Made by a program: the position numbers and the translations under genes. A stretch of DNA of 64,000 nucleotides, from positions 20,894,275 through 20,958,274 of the forward strand of contig NC_054881.1 in assembly GCF_018320785.1 (NCBI RefSeq). Reading direction: 5' to 3'. Shown one piece after another: positions 35,248 through 56,400 of the stretch. Position 1 is the first letter of the stretch. Each line of letters begins with the position of its first letter. Origin of the DNA: Cheilinus undulatus (taxonomy: Eukaryota; Chordata; Actinopteri; Labriformes; Labridae). The notes under the pieces are model-generated. The model had not been told where the DNA came from, did not search any database, and worked only from the letters and a program-made list of their open reading frames with translations.

Positions 35248-36204
35248 AAAAAGCCTATCATGGTTTGTTTGAAATGACTCAAATGATACTTATTCTGATT
35301 ATTGCACGCAGTGACCCTGCTTTTTGGTTTTGTTCCACCTATTTAGAAATATAAAAGCAGAGGCAAAGAAAATACTTGGTAGTGTCACACATGAAGCAAC
35401 CAAAACGTTCCTAAAACCGACAGAAAAGCTTGTTTTCTTTCAGGATGCAATCACTCAGAGTAAAGGCTTATTGAGCGTAAATGTTTCCCCAGGCTTTTTG
35501 GTGGTGCTCAAAATAAGCTAGTTTATATGACGTGTCATCCGACCACAGCTAAAAAAAAAAAAAAGAGAGAAGAATTTAAAGCTGTTGTGGACGACCACAC
35601 TGGAACATGAGGCAAAGATGGTCGTTATGGAGAGAGGTTACACGTGATAATTGTTCAAATGAGGATTATGGCACGTACTTCTGCCTGTGCTTTCTCTTCT
35701 CATTGGTATTTATGGTGTTCTCTTGTTTACACATTCAAGAAGTGTAAAGGACTGTTTGAAGAAACCCCTTCCTCTTCCACACAGCTTGCCAGCAAACTGG
35801 AGGGATAGAAGAGAAATCATCAGGTTCAGAAAGTGAAAAAAACCTCTGAACTCAGCTGCTCATTTCTTACATTAGAGAAAAGATGTCACAAATGCTTTTC
35901 CAGCATCTGATAAGCTCTTCTGCTGATGTAACCTACAGAACATTGTTGAGCACTTTGGGAAATCCGGTTACTGACATCCTGGAGCAGACTTAGAGAGGAG
36001 ATTGATACCATCTGTGTGAACAGTATCAATCTCCTCATCGAACTGTCTGCCAGAAAGTAATTCATCAGATTTCCCTTTAAATTATTGCTTTGGATGTTAG
36101 AGGCTTATAGTTTAATGTTTACAAATCAGAGGACCAACAGTAAAAGTGACAACAAGGGCTTACCCATCGCTTATTTTAACCACCAAGATGCCTCCTAGAT
36201 GTAG

Positions 36205-36250
36205 ACTGTATAAAACATGGACGTACTCTCGCTGACATCATCTGTTGGTA
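36205..36250. repeat. Interspersed repeat with tgtataaaacatggac (second copy)
   Basis: Matches 32,337-32,385 over gtataaaacatggac, tactctc and ctgttggt. It abuts the LINE remnant that starts near 36,250. Confidence 0.5.
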
Positions 36251-36560
36251 GGTGCACAGCAGTAAAAAACCATATCATCAGCATAATGTGAAAAGAAGAA
36301 TTGGAAAGATTCTGTCACAGGCAATTAATGTATAAAGTAAATGACAGAGGACCCAGTACTGAACCTTGTGGTACCTCAGAGGAAACACTCTCTAACTGAT
36401 CAGCCTGACTTCTGCCAGTAAGATAGTTGGCAAACCATCCAACAACATGCTCTGAAACCGAGTAGCTTTTGAACGATCCAGTAAGATGAAGTCAACCATA
36501 ATATCAAAGGCCTTAGGGAAGTCGTAAAAAGAGACAGCATTGCTTGCCACCTTTTCTAAG
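36250..36560 (-). mobile_element. L2/Rex1-like LINE remnant (reverse transcriptase core)
   Basis: The minus strand shows DFPKAFDI, ILLDRSKA, then RVCPLRYHKVQYWVL (a decayed SSEVPQGSVLGPL) and a decayed YADD region, in the order of the RT fingers and palm. Several stops and frame changes. Only about 300 bp survive. Confidence 0.6.
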
Positions 36561-36740
36561 GGTCTCCAGAATGTAAATGGTGCCTGACACTAGAGCGGCC
36601 TAAAGCTGAGCACAGCAGGGTTGCATGTGGCATCCTTGTGCACTGTGAGGCAGTAAGAGAAAAACTTATAGTGGGCACAGTGCTCTGTGATGACACCTTA
36701 ACCTGTCCAATAGGAGAGAAGATCAGCCTTAACAGAATCA

Positions 36741-37480
36741 TTCATCCATCCATTTTCATCTGCTTATCCAGGGTCAGGTCGTGGTGGCAGTAGGCTCAGC
36801 AAGTAAACCCAGACATCTCCTGAGCAACATTTTCCAACTCCTCTTGGGGGATTCCAAGGTGTTCCCAGGCCAGATGGGATATATAATCCCTCCAGCAAGT
36901 TCAAGGTCTACCCTGGGGTCTCCTCCCTGTTGGACATGCCCAAAGACCTTCACAGAGAGGCAACCAGGGGGCATCCTGATCAGATGCCAGAACCACCTCA
37001 ACTGGCTCCTCCTGACGTGAAGGAGCAGCGGCTCTACTTTGAGATCTTTCCAGATGTCCGAGCTCCTCACCCTATCTCTAAGGCTGAGCCCAGCCACTCC
37101 CCTGAGGAATCTCATTTCGATCGCTTGAACGCGCAATCTTGTTCTTTTGGTCAATATCTAGAGTTCATGACCATAGGTGAGGGTTGGGACAAAGATCGAC
37201 TGGTAAATTGAGAATTTTGCCTTCCTCTTCACCACGACAGTGCGGTACAACATCTGCAATTCCGTTGATGCTGCCCAAGTCTGCCTGCCGATTTCATGGT
37301 CCCTTCTACCCTCAATAATGAACATTCCATGTCCCCAGAGTCAGTCTCTGACACTGAGGGTCAGAGCACCTAGGTCCTACCCTTTGCCAGCTGCCCAGCC
37401 TGCAAAGCACCCTACCCCTATCAGCCCTGCAGGTGGTGGGCCCACAGGGTGGTGGCACTTCCATGTTTTATTTTTCTTTC
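36741..37480 (-). mobile_element. Fish LINE 3' portion (Rex3/RTE-like)
   Basis: The minus strand reads RVQAIEMRFLRGVAGLSLRD, then SQLRWFWHLIRMPPG, a C-terminal block of a very common teleost LINE. Its 3' end is at the left, with tail words atccatccattttcatctgcttatcc at 36,744-36,769. Part of the frame is open (37,154-36,774), but there is no endonuclease or RT core. The clade is named from recall of the C-terminal motif. Confidence 0.65.
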
Positions 37481-38549
37481 GACAGAACCCCGTGGAGATA
37501 CGCCCAGCCACCAGATGAAGAAATGTAGCTCCTCCATAGTTCATGGGAAGGGTGGGGGTGGGGGGTTGACAGGGAAAAATAATAATGAAGAGTGGGAGTA
37601 TTAATACTTTTTTTTTCCTCCACTGTGTTGGATCATTTCTGTACTTTACAATGTCAAGAAGACCAAAATGTTAACAGTGAACAGTTGTAAAACTTGCACT
37701 CTTTGATAAAGTTTTTCTTTAAGGGAAAGAACATCAGATAACATTAAAGTAAATGGAGGAGAAACTTATTTTGGTGGTGTCCCGCTCTCATAAGCTCTGC
37801 AACATAAGTTAAAAGACCTGCCAGGACCTCAACAAAGGTCATTTTGAGAGAAATTTCCCACACTTGTGCTGACCAGGTGTGTTAAAAAAACAGAAGATGC
37901 GTGGGAATCTTTTCTATCTTCACAATAAAATGCTGACTAAAACTAAATTATAACCTATGTTTTCCTCATCTCAAGAGCTTTTTTTCTTTGAGTCCTGGTG
38001 TGACTCTCCCCTACAGACTGTTAAATTGCTCCCAGCTCCTGGAAGTGGTCATTGTAGAGCCACAGCTTCTGGACGAGCATAAAGTCTCCTCAATCCTGTC
38101 TGGCCCTGAGAATTTCCCAAACCCACAACCCCTTCTTCGCTGCTCTCCTCATCCTCAAAAAAAAAAACAAATAAAGGGCTTTCCTCCAATGAGTGGAAAG
38201 AGAGATTTTGCATCCAAAAAAATAAGACAAAAATATCTACTTTTATCATTACTGCTCAATCATTCAATCAAGCTTTGAGTGGCACCAATATAGTGGCTAC
38301 TATATTCATCTGTCAAAATATGCAATTGCCAAGAATCATGAAATTATACTGTATTTTGTTAAATGATCTTAACTATTCCTTTTCGGTGCATTCTAGACAA
38401 AAATTTAGAAAATACAAAATCTAAAGTAATTATACAAGAATGGGAGGGACTGAGGTGAGACCGTATTAACCCTTTTTAACAACTACAGTACCTATACCTA
38501 CCTGTCAATTAAAGTGGAAGTATTAGTAGTCCTACAATTAGTAAAATGA

Positions 38550-39709
38550 GGATCACCTGAGTACAGTCCATGTGACTGTAGTATAAATACACCTGTGTCT
38601 GGAATGTCCAGTCACTGGTTAGTCAGTATCCCTGGCTACCATTACACCATGAAGACAAAAGTCTAAGTCAGGGGATAGATACAAAAAATTAATTTCCAAG
38701 GCACTGAAGTTTAGTTAAAACCATCATCAAGAAATGGAAGGAATATGGCACTTGTGTAAATCTACCTCATAAACTGAGTGACTGTGCAAGAAGGACACTA
38801 GTGAGAGAGGCCACCAAGACACCTATGACTACTCTGAAGGAGTTACAAGCTCCAGCAGCTGAGACAGGAGAGACTCTGCATATGACAACTATTCTTCATT
38901 AGTCAAAGCTTTATGGGAGAGTGGCAAAGAGAGAGAAACTGTTGAGGAAAACTCTTTAAATCTCGACGAGAGTTCGTCAAAAATCATGTGGAAGACTAGT
39001 CCATTGGAAAAAGTTCTTTTGTCTGATGAGACCAAAACGGTACTTTTTATCCATCAGACAACACACTATGTTTGGTGGACACCAAACACTGCACATCACC
39101 ACCCATCATCCCCACTGTGAAGCACAGTGGTGGCAGCATCATGCTGTGGGCTTGTAAAGGTAGAGGGTAAAATGAATGCAGCAAAATATAGGGCAATTTT
39201 GGAGGACAATCTTATTCAGTCTGCAAGACAACTACAGCTTGGGAGAAAATGTATTCTCCCGTAAGATGATGACTGGAAGCATACCACAAAAGCTGCACAG
39301 AAATGGTTTAAAAACAACAAAATGAATGTTCTGGAGGGGCTGACTCAAAGCCCAGATCCGAATCCAATAGAGACTTTATGGTTGGACTTGAAAAGGGCTG
39401 TTCACACCTGCAATCTGATGAGCACGCCTGACTGAGACCTATCCACACAGACTCAGTGCTGTGATTGCAGCCAAAGGTGCATCTACTGAATACTGACTTG
39501 AAGGGGCTGAGTATTTATTCAGTCACTTATTTTACAGTGCATATTTTATCTAATTGACGTTACTTCTGAAAAAATGAAATCTGATTTCACTTTAAAAAGT
39601 TTTTAGTTGTTTTTGCCAGAAAAGGCAAACTATATTGATCATGCTTGATTTATAAATTCGATAAAAGGGTCAAACATCCAAGGGAGTGAATACTTTGATT
39701 GGCACTGTA
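38550..39709 (+). mobile_element. Decayed Tc1/mariner transposon
   Basis: Transposase pieces in order: a start near 38,649 (accatgaagacaaaagtctaa), SDETKT (first catalytic Asp region) near 39,021, VVAASCCG near 39,130, and VLEGLTQSPDPNPIETLW-DLK near 39,330-39,390 with the PNPIE box holding the last acidic residue. Several stops and shifts. The right end, tactttgattggcactgta at 39,691-39,709, is a typical Tc1 terminal repeat; no matching left end was found, so the element is truncated on the left. Confidence 0.75.
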
Positions 39710-41500
39710 CATCAGACACTCTGGAGAAAACTTGGATACTAATCACTATGATCTGCCCTCCAGTGCTGGTTAAAAAAACACTATTTAACTACATCAGTAG
39801 CCACATGGCCCTGCAACTTTTACTTTACATCTGTTACTGAGGATGTAACAACACTCAACTGAAGATAAGGTGCTACAACACCTTTATCTCTTTTAGCAAT
39901 TTTATTTAAAAAATATGAGTCTGAAATCATTTTTATTAAAATAAATATAAAAGAATGTTAAGAATTGTGCCGCTCTATTTGCTAAATCACATTGCTTGGG
40001 CTATATTTCTTGCATTTATCGGTCACTTGCAAGAATTGCACAATATTTTTGTCCTGTCTTTTTCCTTCCCACCTTGGGCATACAACCCTGTATTGAACAG
40101 GAAACATTAACATGTTTGTTTCTTCTGTCAGGACTGTATATCTGTCCTCTTTACCATCTGACATCAAACAAGAGGAGCCAGAATCAGATAATTCCCTCTA
40201 CTTGTGAAAAAGAGTATTGCAGTGTCTGTTGTATTTCTGTCAAATCAATTTTAACTGTCCAAGTTTGTATTGATTTTAATTGTAAATCAGCATATCCTTA
40301 CATCCTTGTCATTTAACTTAAGTCATGCCAGAAGAGACTTTTGATTCCTTCTGTCATTTTCAGTTTATCTGTAGCTTTATTTGAGTCACTTGGCCAAACT
40401 CTCATACTTTTATAGACCTTTGTGATCTGACAAACTGTAAAACCCTTGTTACCATTTGCTGAGGTTTTGCAGCAGCTTTCCTGTGGTTGATTGTGTAGAT
40501 GCATGAAAGAATTTCCCGGTTCGCTGAACTGAGGAAAGTGCAAACCTCAGATTAACTTTCCCAAGCTATGCATTAAAGCTGTGGTGTTTACAGCAGGGCA
40601 GTGATTTGTCCAGGCTGCAGAAAATGACTTCTTAGAGTGGGAGTGTGGGGTCACCAATCTATACTGTACACTTTCTATACACAGACAGTACTGATCACCA
40701 CAGTCTCATTTGTTTAACACCCAGAATAGACTTAATACGACCTTATAGAGAATGACATACTGGGGATGCACGTGATTAGACTTTCACATTGTCAGGAAAT
40801 CTTCAGCCCAGACAGGAGAGGTTTGCGGGAGATGTTTGATGTTGCATGACTGTCAGAGAGTGATGTTTAGGTTTGTGAATCCTCCTATGAGAAAGTGTAG
40901 TGTAGAGGCGTCTGGCAGAGTGTGCTGCAATTTGGTTTGGAGGTTCATCCAACAGTCAGGAGAAAAGCTATTTATTATGAGACTGTTGATACAGCAGAAA
41001 GTGAAGAAATGAAATTATTTGCTAAGAAGTGGGTCAGTTTATTCGGGGAAATCCATTTCACAAGATGGTTTATGACTAATTTGTTTATAATTGTACAATT
41101 TCAATGTAGCGGCGTCTTCTTTTTTGACTGATTTTCTCTGCTTGTTGTTGACTTTCAAAGGGTCAGGCCGAGCAGTTATCAAACACTCTTGGCTGTGCCT
41201 GATCAGACATAATGTATCCTTCCCCTGGTTATATGAGCTCCAGCAGCTGACTTGTGTAACAGATTCCCAAACTCTAAAAAGCTGAACTCCTCCTCCTTCT
41301 CCTCCATCATCCTCATCTCACTTTGCGCATCCACAGGCTGCAGCAGCAGAGCGATATGAGTTTACACGGATACATTCAAACGTAGCTTTTCTTCCCTGCT
41401 CTCTGAAAATCCTTCAAATAGAGATGAGGGATTTTTGAGTTTAAGGCATCTGGAAACCCCCGCCTCATTTGAAATATTTGCTTTGTCACATTCAATTTGC
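39710..41500. other. Intergenic region and lox 5' flank
   Basis: No gene seen before lox. From about 41,280 the sequence becomes richer in CT/CAG words (ctcctcctccttctcctcc, gctgcagcagcagagc), a likely 5' UTR or proximal promoter. Two tiny upstream frames precede the lox start: ATG at 41,356 to TAG at 41,385, and ATG near 41,422 reading MRDF then stop. Confidence 0.5.
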
Positions 41501-41513
41501 TTTAATTTAGATC

Positions 41514-50576
<9,063 letters not shown>

Positions 50577-51030
50577 GACATGACAGCCATTCACAGCATG
50601 TTCTGTTAAGACAATAATGAGGACTGCATATGCAAGTTAATTTGTAATTGTTAGACAAACATTTTATTTAAAATACTTCATGTAAAAAGCAGTTATCATC
50701 TGCTACAATGCCAGGTAATGTTTAGTTCTTCTTTCTTGTGTGTGAAGGCAGTTCTTATCCACTCTCCTCTTCTTACTAATGCGCATAATTCTATCAAACT
50801 GCTTCCTGTATTTTCCATGTCTTTTTATTCAGTTGTACTGTATGCTTGCATTTTTTCACCTACAAATACATAAAGTTAGAAGCTTATAAATGCCAAAAGC
50901 AGACATAAACTAGCTCTCTCTCATTGTTAAGTCAGGTGTATCACTATTTTAAAATACTGAAAAAAATATTTTTTATATTTATAAGCAACAGAAGAAACTC
51001 TACTTAAAAGCTTTTGTGATATGTGGTGGA

Positions 51031-51036
51031 AATAAA
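51031..51036 (+). promoter_or_regulatory. Poly(A) signal of lox
   Basis: AATAAA about 455 nt after the lox stop, followed by a T/GT-rich stretch (gtttggatgttgtctattctttttcc). Likely transcript end near 51,055. Confidence 0.65.
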
Positions 51037-51159
51037 AACAGTTTGGATGTTGTCTATTCTTTTTCCTTTCTTTTTTAACCTTTTGTTTTCAACTTAGCTT
51101 TGTCACGCACACTAGATACCTTAAATGGATATAGACACCATCAAAAAGTAGATTTACAG

Positions 51160-51725
51160 ATGAAGACAAAATTATTTACCCCCCACTATGAAAATTTCGT
51201 TTTTCCCAAGTAAAACAGAACAAGGAATTTTTAACACAGCTTTTCCAAACATTCGAGTCTTGTTCTGGATGTTTAAATTATTTTATTTTGTACACAGGTA
51301 CTAAATTGTTTAAGAAAAACCGAAACTTACCAGGGTCAAAATTATTAGCCCTATTTAGAAGTGACCTTATTGTTGAGCTACTGTACAAACCACTGTGGTG
51401 CGATGATGTGCTTTAACTTTGTAATGCCCTAAAACGTGTGTAATCAAGTTGAAACTGAGGCTTACCTTCCAATTTACATTTAGTATTAAAACTTCAGTAA
51501 GGGTTTTAGCCGTCACTGGAGAAAGCATGGCAAAAACAAAAGAAATCAGTTTAGACTTGCAAAAAAGGATTGTTGATGCTCACAAAGCAGGAGAAGGATA
51601 TATAAAGTTATCACAGCGTTTCCAAGTGTCAAGAACTGGAGAGGGTAGTATGAAGAAATTCAATGAGAGTCACACAGTCCAGAAAAAAAGCCTGGCAGAG
51701 GTAGGAAGAGAATGCATAGAGGAAT
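51160..51725 (+). mobile_element. Truncated Tc1/mariner transposon
   Basis: Starts with Tc1-type end words (gacaaaattatttaccccc). It holds an open transposase N-terminus from 51,527, MAKTKEISLDLQKRIVDAHK, then KLSQRFQVSRTG, the first helix-turn-helix of Tc1 transposases. It is cut after about 65 codons and joins other repeat sequence. No catalytic domain remains. Confidence 0.7.
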
Positions 51726-51784
51726 AATACATAATAATAAAATAGTAATGGAATAATACATAGAGATGCAAGGCGTCTGAACAA

Positions 51785-52101
51785 ACTGGTGAAAAAAAGC
51801 TGGCTCTGTGGTCGGAATCAAGTTGAACTCATTGGAGGATGAGGTGGAGAGATGCACAATGAAGAAGGTGGAGGCCATTCTGGGGAACATGAATCATCCA
51901 CTTCATATCTCCCTAAATGACCAAAGAAACAACGGTGGTGGACGGCTCCTCCCTCTTCACTGCAGGACAGAAAGATAAAGAAAATCACTCATACAATCAG
52001 CAATGAGACTATATAATTCTACCATAAACAGATGAGACTCCAGACAAATGAATTTCCCTTTGGGGATATATAAAGTTATTGTATTGTATTGTATTGTATT
52101 A
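51785..52101 (+). mobile_element. LINE 3' end with (TTGTA)n tail
   Basis: Carries caaatgaatttccctttggggatata followed by four or five attgt units (about 52,078-52,101), a LINE 3' end with a short microsatellite tail as in Rex1/L2-group elements of fish. The upstream part has an open stretch coding for the last residues of an ORF2. It is inserted beside the truncated Tc1. Confidence 0.6.
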
Positions 52102-53440
52102 ATACAGCTGGGTTTCAATCTGCATGAATGCCTGCTTATTTACATGATTACTTCTATAAGATTGGGAACTTGCTGGCAAAGATTTGCATATTTACAAATC
52201 CAACAGCTCAGCCAAACAATTATATTGCATTTTCCACACAAATATGCTGCCTAGAGTACAGTATTTGCAATTGAATTACCTTCAGAAATAACCACACTGA
52301 GACAGTAACATATCTAAAAATATATAACTAGCAATACCACAAGGATGGCTGCATCCTTAGACCTTATAACAAAACTATGTATGATAGAATTCATTTTAAA
52401 ATGTTACATAAGATAAATAGGGAAAAATTATCCCTGATAATCCTCAATAAAATGTTTTTAGGATACCTAAAGTGATATTTTTATGTAATCAGAAATGACA
52501 TTTATGTAATTAAGTTGAGGTTTTCACACATATTGTATTTTCATTGTTTTGCATATCTATTCAATGGAATTTGTTTAATCATTTATTTGATGTTTCATTA
52601 TCATTATGTCTTGCTATTTAGAAACTTTGAGTACCTTGAATCTAAGAGGGAACCCTACATATTAAGACACACTGATCTTTTGACGTTAGTATTGTTTATT
52701 TATATGTATGTAGTACAAAGAAACACTAGATTTCTACATACTGGAGAGCATTCTAAAAACAGAATCCCATGTAGGCTGCCACTGTGATGCAATGCAGTCT
52801 GGGTAGTGATGTCATGTGGTTGCATTGTTCTTCCCTCACCTATCTGACTGTACTCACATCTTTCTACTTGACTGTAACTTCTTCCTCCTTGTCCTCTTCA
52901 CAACCCCTGCACAAAGATCATGAGGTTTTTCAGGATGAAACTATGCAGGAAGAAGAATGCAACTATAAAGAATCATTTCCCACATTGCATTTCTCAATAA
53001 TGGCAGCCTACAATTTTTTTATTATTATTATTTTAGTTTAAACAACTTTTTCATACGAATAGAGCTGAACAAGCCAAATTACTCCAATCAAACGTTGCAG
53101 TGGGAGGGATGGGTACAGTATTCTGCCTTGAATCAGTGATCTGGTTTAAAAGGTTCTATTTTACAAAAAAAGGCAGCCAACTTTTACAACAAACATATAA
53201 AAGACACTAATTTTAGGCAAGTAAAGTCATCATGATTTTATATGAAGGGTTTCTTTTAAAATGTGCCATATAATCCCAGTCTCATGATGTGCAGTATCCT
53301 CCGCTCCACCAGGGGGCTCTACTGAGACTCTGTTGATCCTGTTTAAATTCAGTGATTTTATCAGGGAGCCACAGAAACTGGAGTAAACCACCAGCAGAGT
53401 GTTTGTGGGTGTATTTGAGTGTACGAGTGTCACAGGATTA
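52102..53440. other. lox-snx24 intergenic region and snx24 5' flank
   Basis: No gene seen. The last 150 bp before the snx24 ATG hold no clear TATA box. Confidence 0.5.
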
Positions 53441-53476
53441 AATATTTACCACTGAAGTGTCACATTTTCTGTCAAA

Positions 53477-56400
53477 ATGCATCCGGTCAGAGTGTCGATC
53501 CCGTCGTTTCGATCGGAAAACAACCCGATGGAGAAAGGATTCACGGTGAGCTGCTCAGAATAACCTCTGTCTGCATGTCTGTCTGTGTCGTCTGCTGCTG
53601 TCATCAGTTTTAACTCACAGGTTATTTATGGACTCTTAGAGAAGAAGCTTTAGTCTGCTTAAAAACGAGAAACAATCAGTAAAAATGTCGACGTTAATTC
53701 ATTTTTCTGTGCGTTTGACTGTCTAGTGCAGTGAATCCAAAACCAGGAGGGTTCACTCCTTCTTTTTATAGATTCAAACAATGTCACTCTCTAAATCCAT
53801 GATTCATATTAGACACAGAGAAAGCTTTACGTCTGCATGTTAGTTTTATGTCTTGTTTACATCGATAAGACCAGTGAATTCCTGTCTAAAGAGAGCTAAA
53901 GGGCAGCCGTGTTTACCAACCCACGCAGAGGATCAGAGATCATCCTCAGCTGTCTGACATAAACAAAGACTCTTTATTTTAACCCGTGACTGTTAAAGAA
54001 ACATTTCAGTAAGTGTAAATATTCCTTTCAAAACAGAATAAATCTAACTCTAAATGGGAAGTATATCAACTAAACCCTGCATTTATAAACGTTGGAGCAA
54101 TATTAACATCTGAGCTGGTCTCTAACACAATTGAAAGCTCCAATAAAAGAATAATGAAAGGTAAACAATGACAATATCTGTTTGGATATCATTGCAACGA
54201 ACATAATCTCCAGATTAGTGGCTCTCACCTGGTGGTTCGGGACCCAAAAGTGAACTGCAGAGCTGTTAGCAGTAGACAATGTATGGGAGCCCAAAGCGGA
54301 CATACCTTACATTTTATGTAACTCTATTTTGATGTGATAACCATCAAATCTTGGATGCTTTAGAGATCTTGTCTTATTTATCTAGCTGTCAAAAGATAGC
54401 AAAGATGGTTATTAGGGATGCATGATATTTGATTGTTGCCCATGTTCAATATGCCAGTATTTCCAAACTCATTTTGTTGATACCATTATATACACATCTT
54501 ACTTTATTGTAAAGATCACAGAGTCTCTCTTGTACTAGAATTAACATGTTATTGAAAATAGTCTCTTTCTTGAACAGCAGGATTGCAGGGTGGTTCCTCA
54601 GAACAGTACTGACAGTATTACCCATGTCAACTCAAACTGTCTTTCATTATTGACTTTCAAGTGTGAAACCTCGATTTCAGGGTGTGTAGTACCATCTATG
54701 TTCCTGCTTATTTTGGGAAGAAGGGGATATCTACTTACACGCTCTCATGGACCAGATTAAGATGTTGCTTTCTATTTTCATTCCTAAACTAAGATAACAA
54801 AACATATGTCAGACACTGGCCTCTTTATTGGCATTCGGACATGAAAGATGTAAAAAAATACTTAAACAGATTTTTTGGCTAAACAAACAATATTCAAGTA
54901 TTACCTTATTTTCCAAAACTCGCTCATTTAAGTTGGGCTCATCTGTTCAATAAGATTTAAAACTAATGGTTTTATTTTAAAATTTAGGTTTTTTATCACA
55001 TATTCCCTTTCCTTTGCTGTTTTGGACAGTGTTTTCTTGATGTGTTTTTCCCTCAGTGTAAATTTCCTGTTCTTTCCAGGTTGATTTAACTATTAATGTT
55101 TCATTCTGTTTTGCGAAATGCAGTCTTTGTTTTTTGTCATCGGAGTTGCATGAACAACTGTGCCGTCATTTAAAAGTTGTTTCCTAATTCCTGACGGGAA
55201 CAGTAAGGTCTTTGCCGTATCAGCAGCTTTGTCAGAAGAATCAAGCAGACTGAGGGAAGTAAAAGTCTGTTGAAGGATGTTGAGCCTTATCCCTTTTTTA
55301 AGCACATTTAAAGCTGTTTCCTCTTGGTAACTTGCTGACATCGGTGAAAACTGAACAGATAGGGGACATTCTGATGATAAATGTATTTTACTTAACTTTT
55401 CCTTTTTTCCCTCTCTGTCAGGTCTTTAAGATTGATGTGCTGATGAACGGCAGACAGCACAGTGTTGAGAAACGCTACAGTGAATTCCACGCTTTGCATA
55501 AAATGGTGAGTTTTAGAGCTAACAAACAAAGTGCATCTTTCTTATGAGGTCACATTCCTAAACCTTAGATTATCAATAGAAAAAAAGATTACATGATTGT
55601 GCCTATTAACAAGCATATTGATAATCTTTTTCCACTGATATTTGAGCTGTGAAAGCATTTAAATGTACACCTTTGCCTAAAATTAAAAAAAAGAATGCAT
55701 TAATTTAGTATTAGTTTTTTTTATATAATATATGTACAGTGCTTAACAAATTTATTAGACCACCACCAAAGGTAAGGTTTATGCCACAGCTGCCTAAATG
55801 AACAGCATTGGTACTTACCAAAATCATTTTTGATGTTTCTGCAATGGTTAATGCACCAATATGTAGAAGATCTTTAACCCAAATGATATTTTTAATGCTG
55901 AAATATAATTATTATTGTTATCCATGAATTTCAAATTGACTGATTTACAAAAAAACTGAAAAAATAGTAAAAGTACTATTTTACTATAGTAAAAACACAT
56001 TATTATTTCTTGATTAATTTGTCAAATTATAGTTATTTACTTGCATTCCTGAACAGAAAAATGAGTTTTAGTGGTTGAATGTTATGCTTGATTCATTTCT
56101 GACTTCTCAGAGAAGCCCAGTGAGCCGGCTCAAATTTGGGTATAAAAAGGTGAATTCAGTTTGAAATCCCTCATTCCTGTTCAAAATGGTAAAACGTGGA
56201 GAGCTCACTGAAAATGAAAGAGTCCACATTAAAGCACTTCATGATGCTGGATGGTCTCTGAGACAAATATGACAGGTGGTCTGATAAATTTGTTAAGCAC
56301 TGTATATTATTAGAAACTTGATCAATGGGCTGTTCCATCAAGTAAAATAAGTGTGCATGGACTTTTTTGGACCCTTTAGGCCTCCATCTTCATCTAATTT

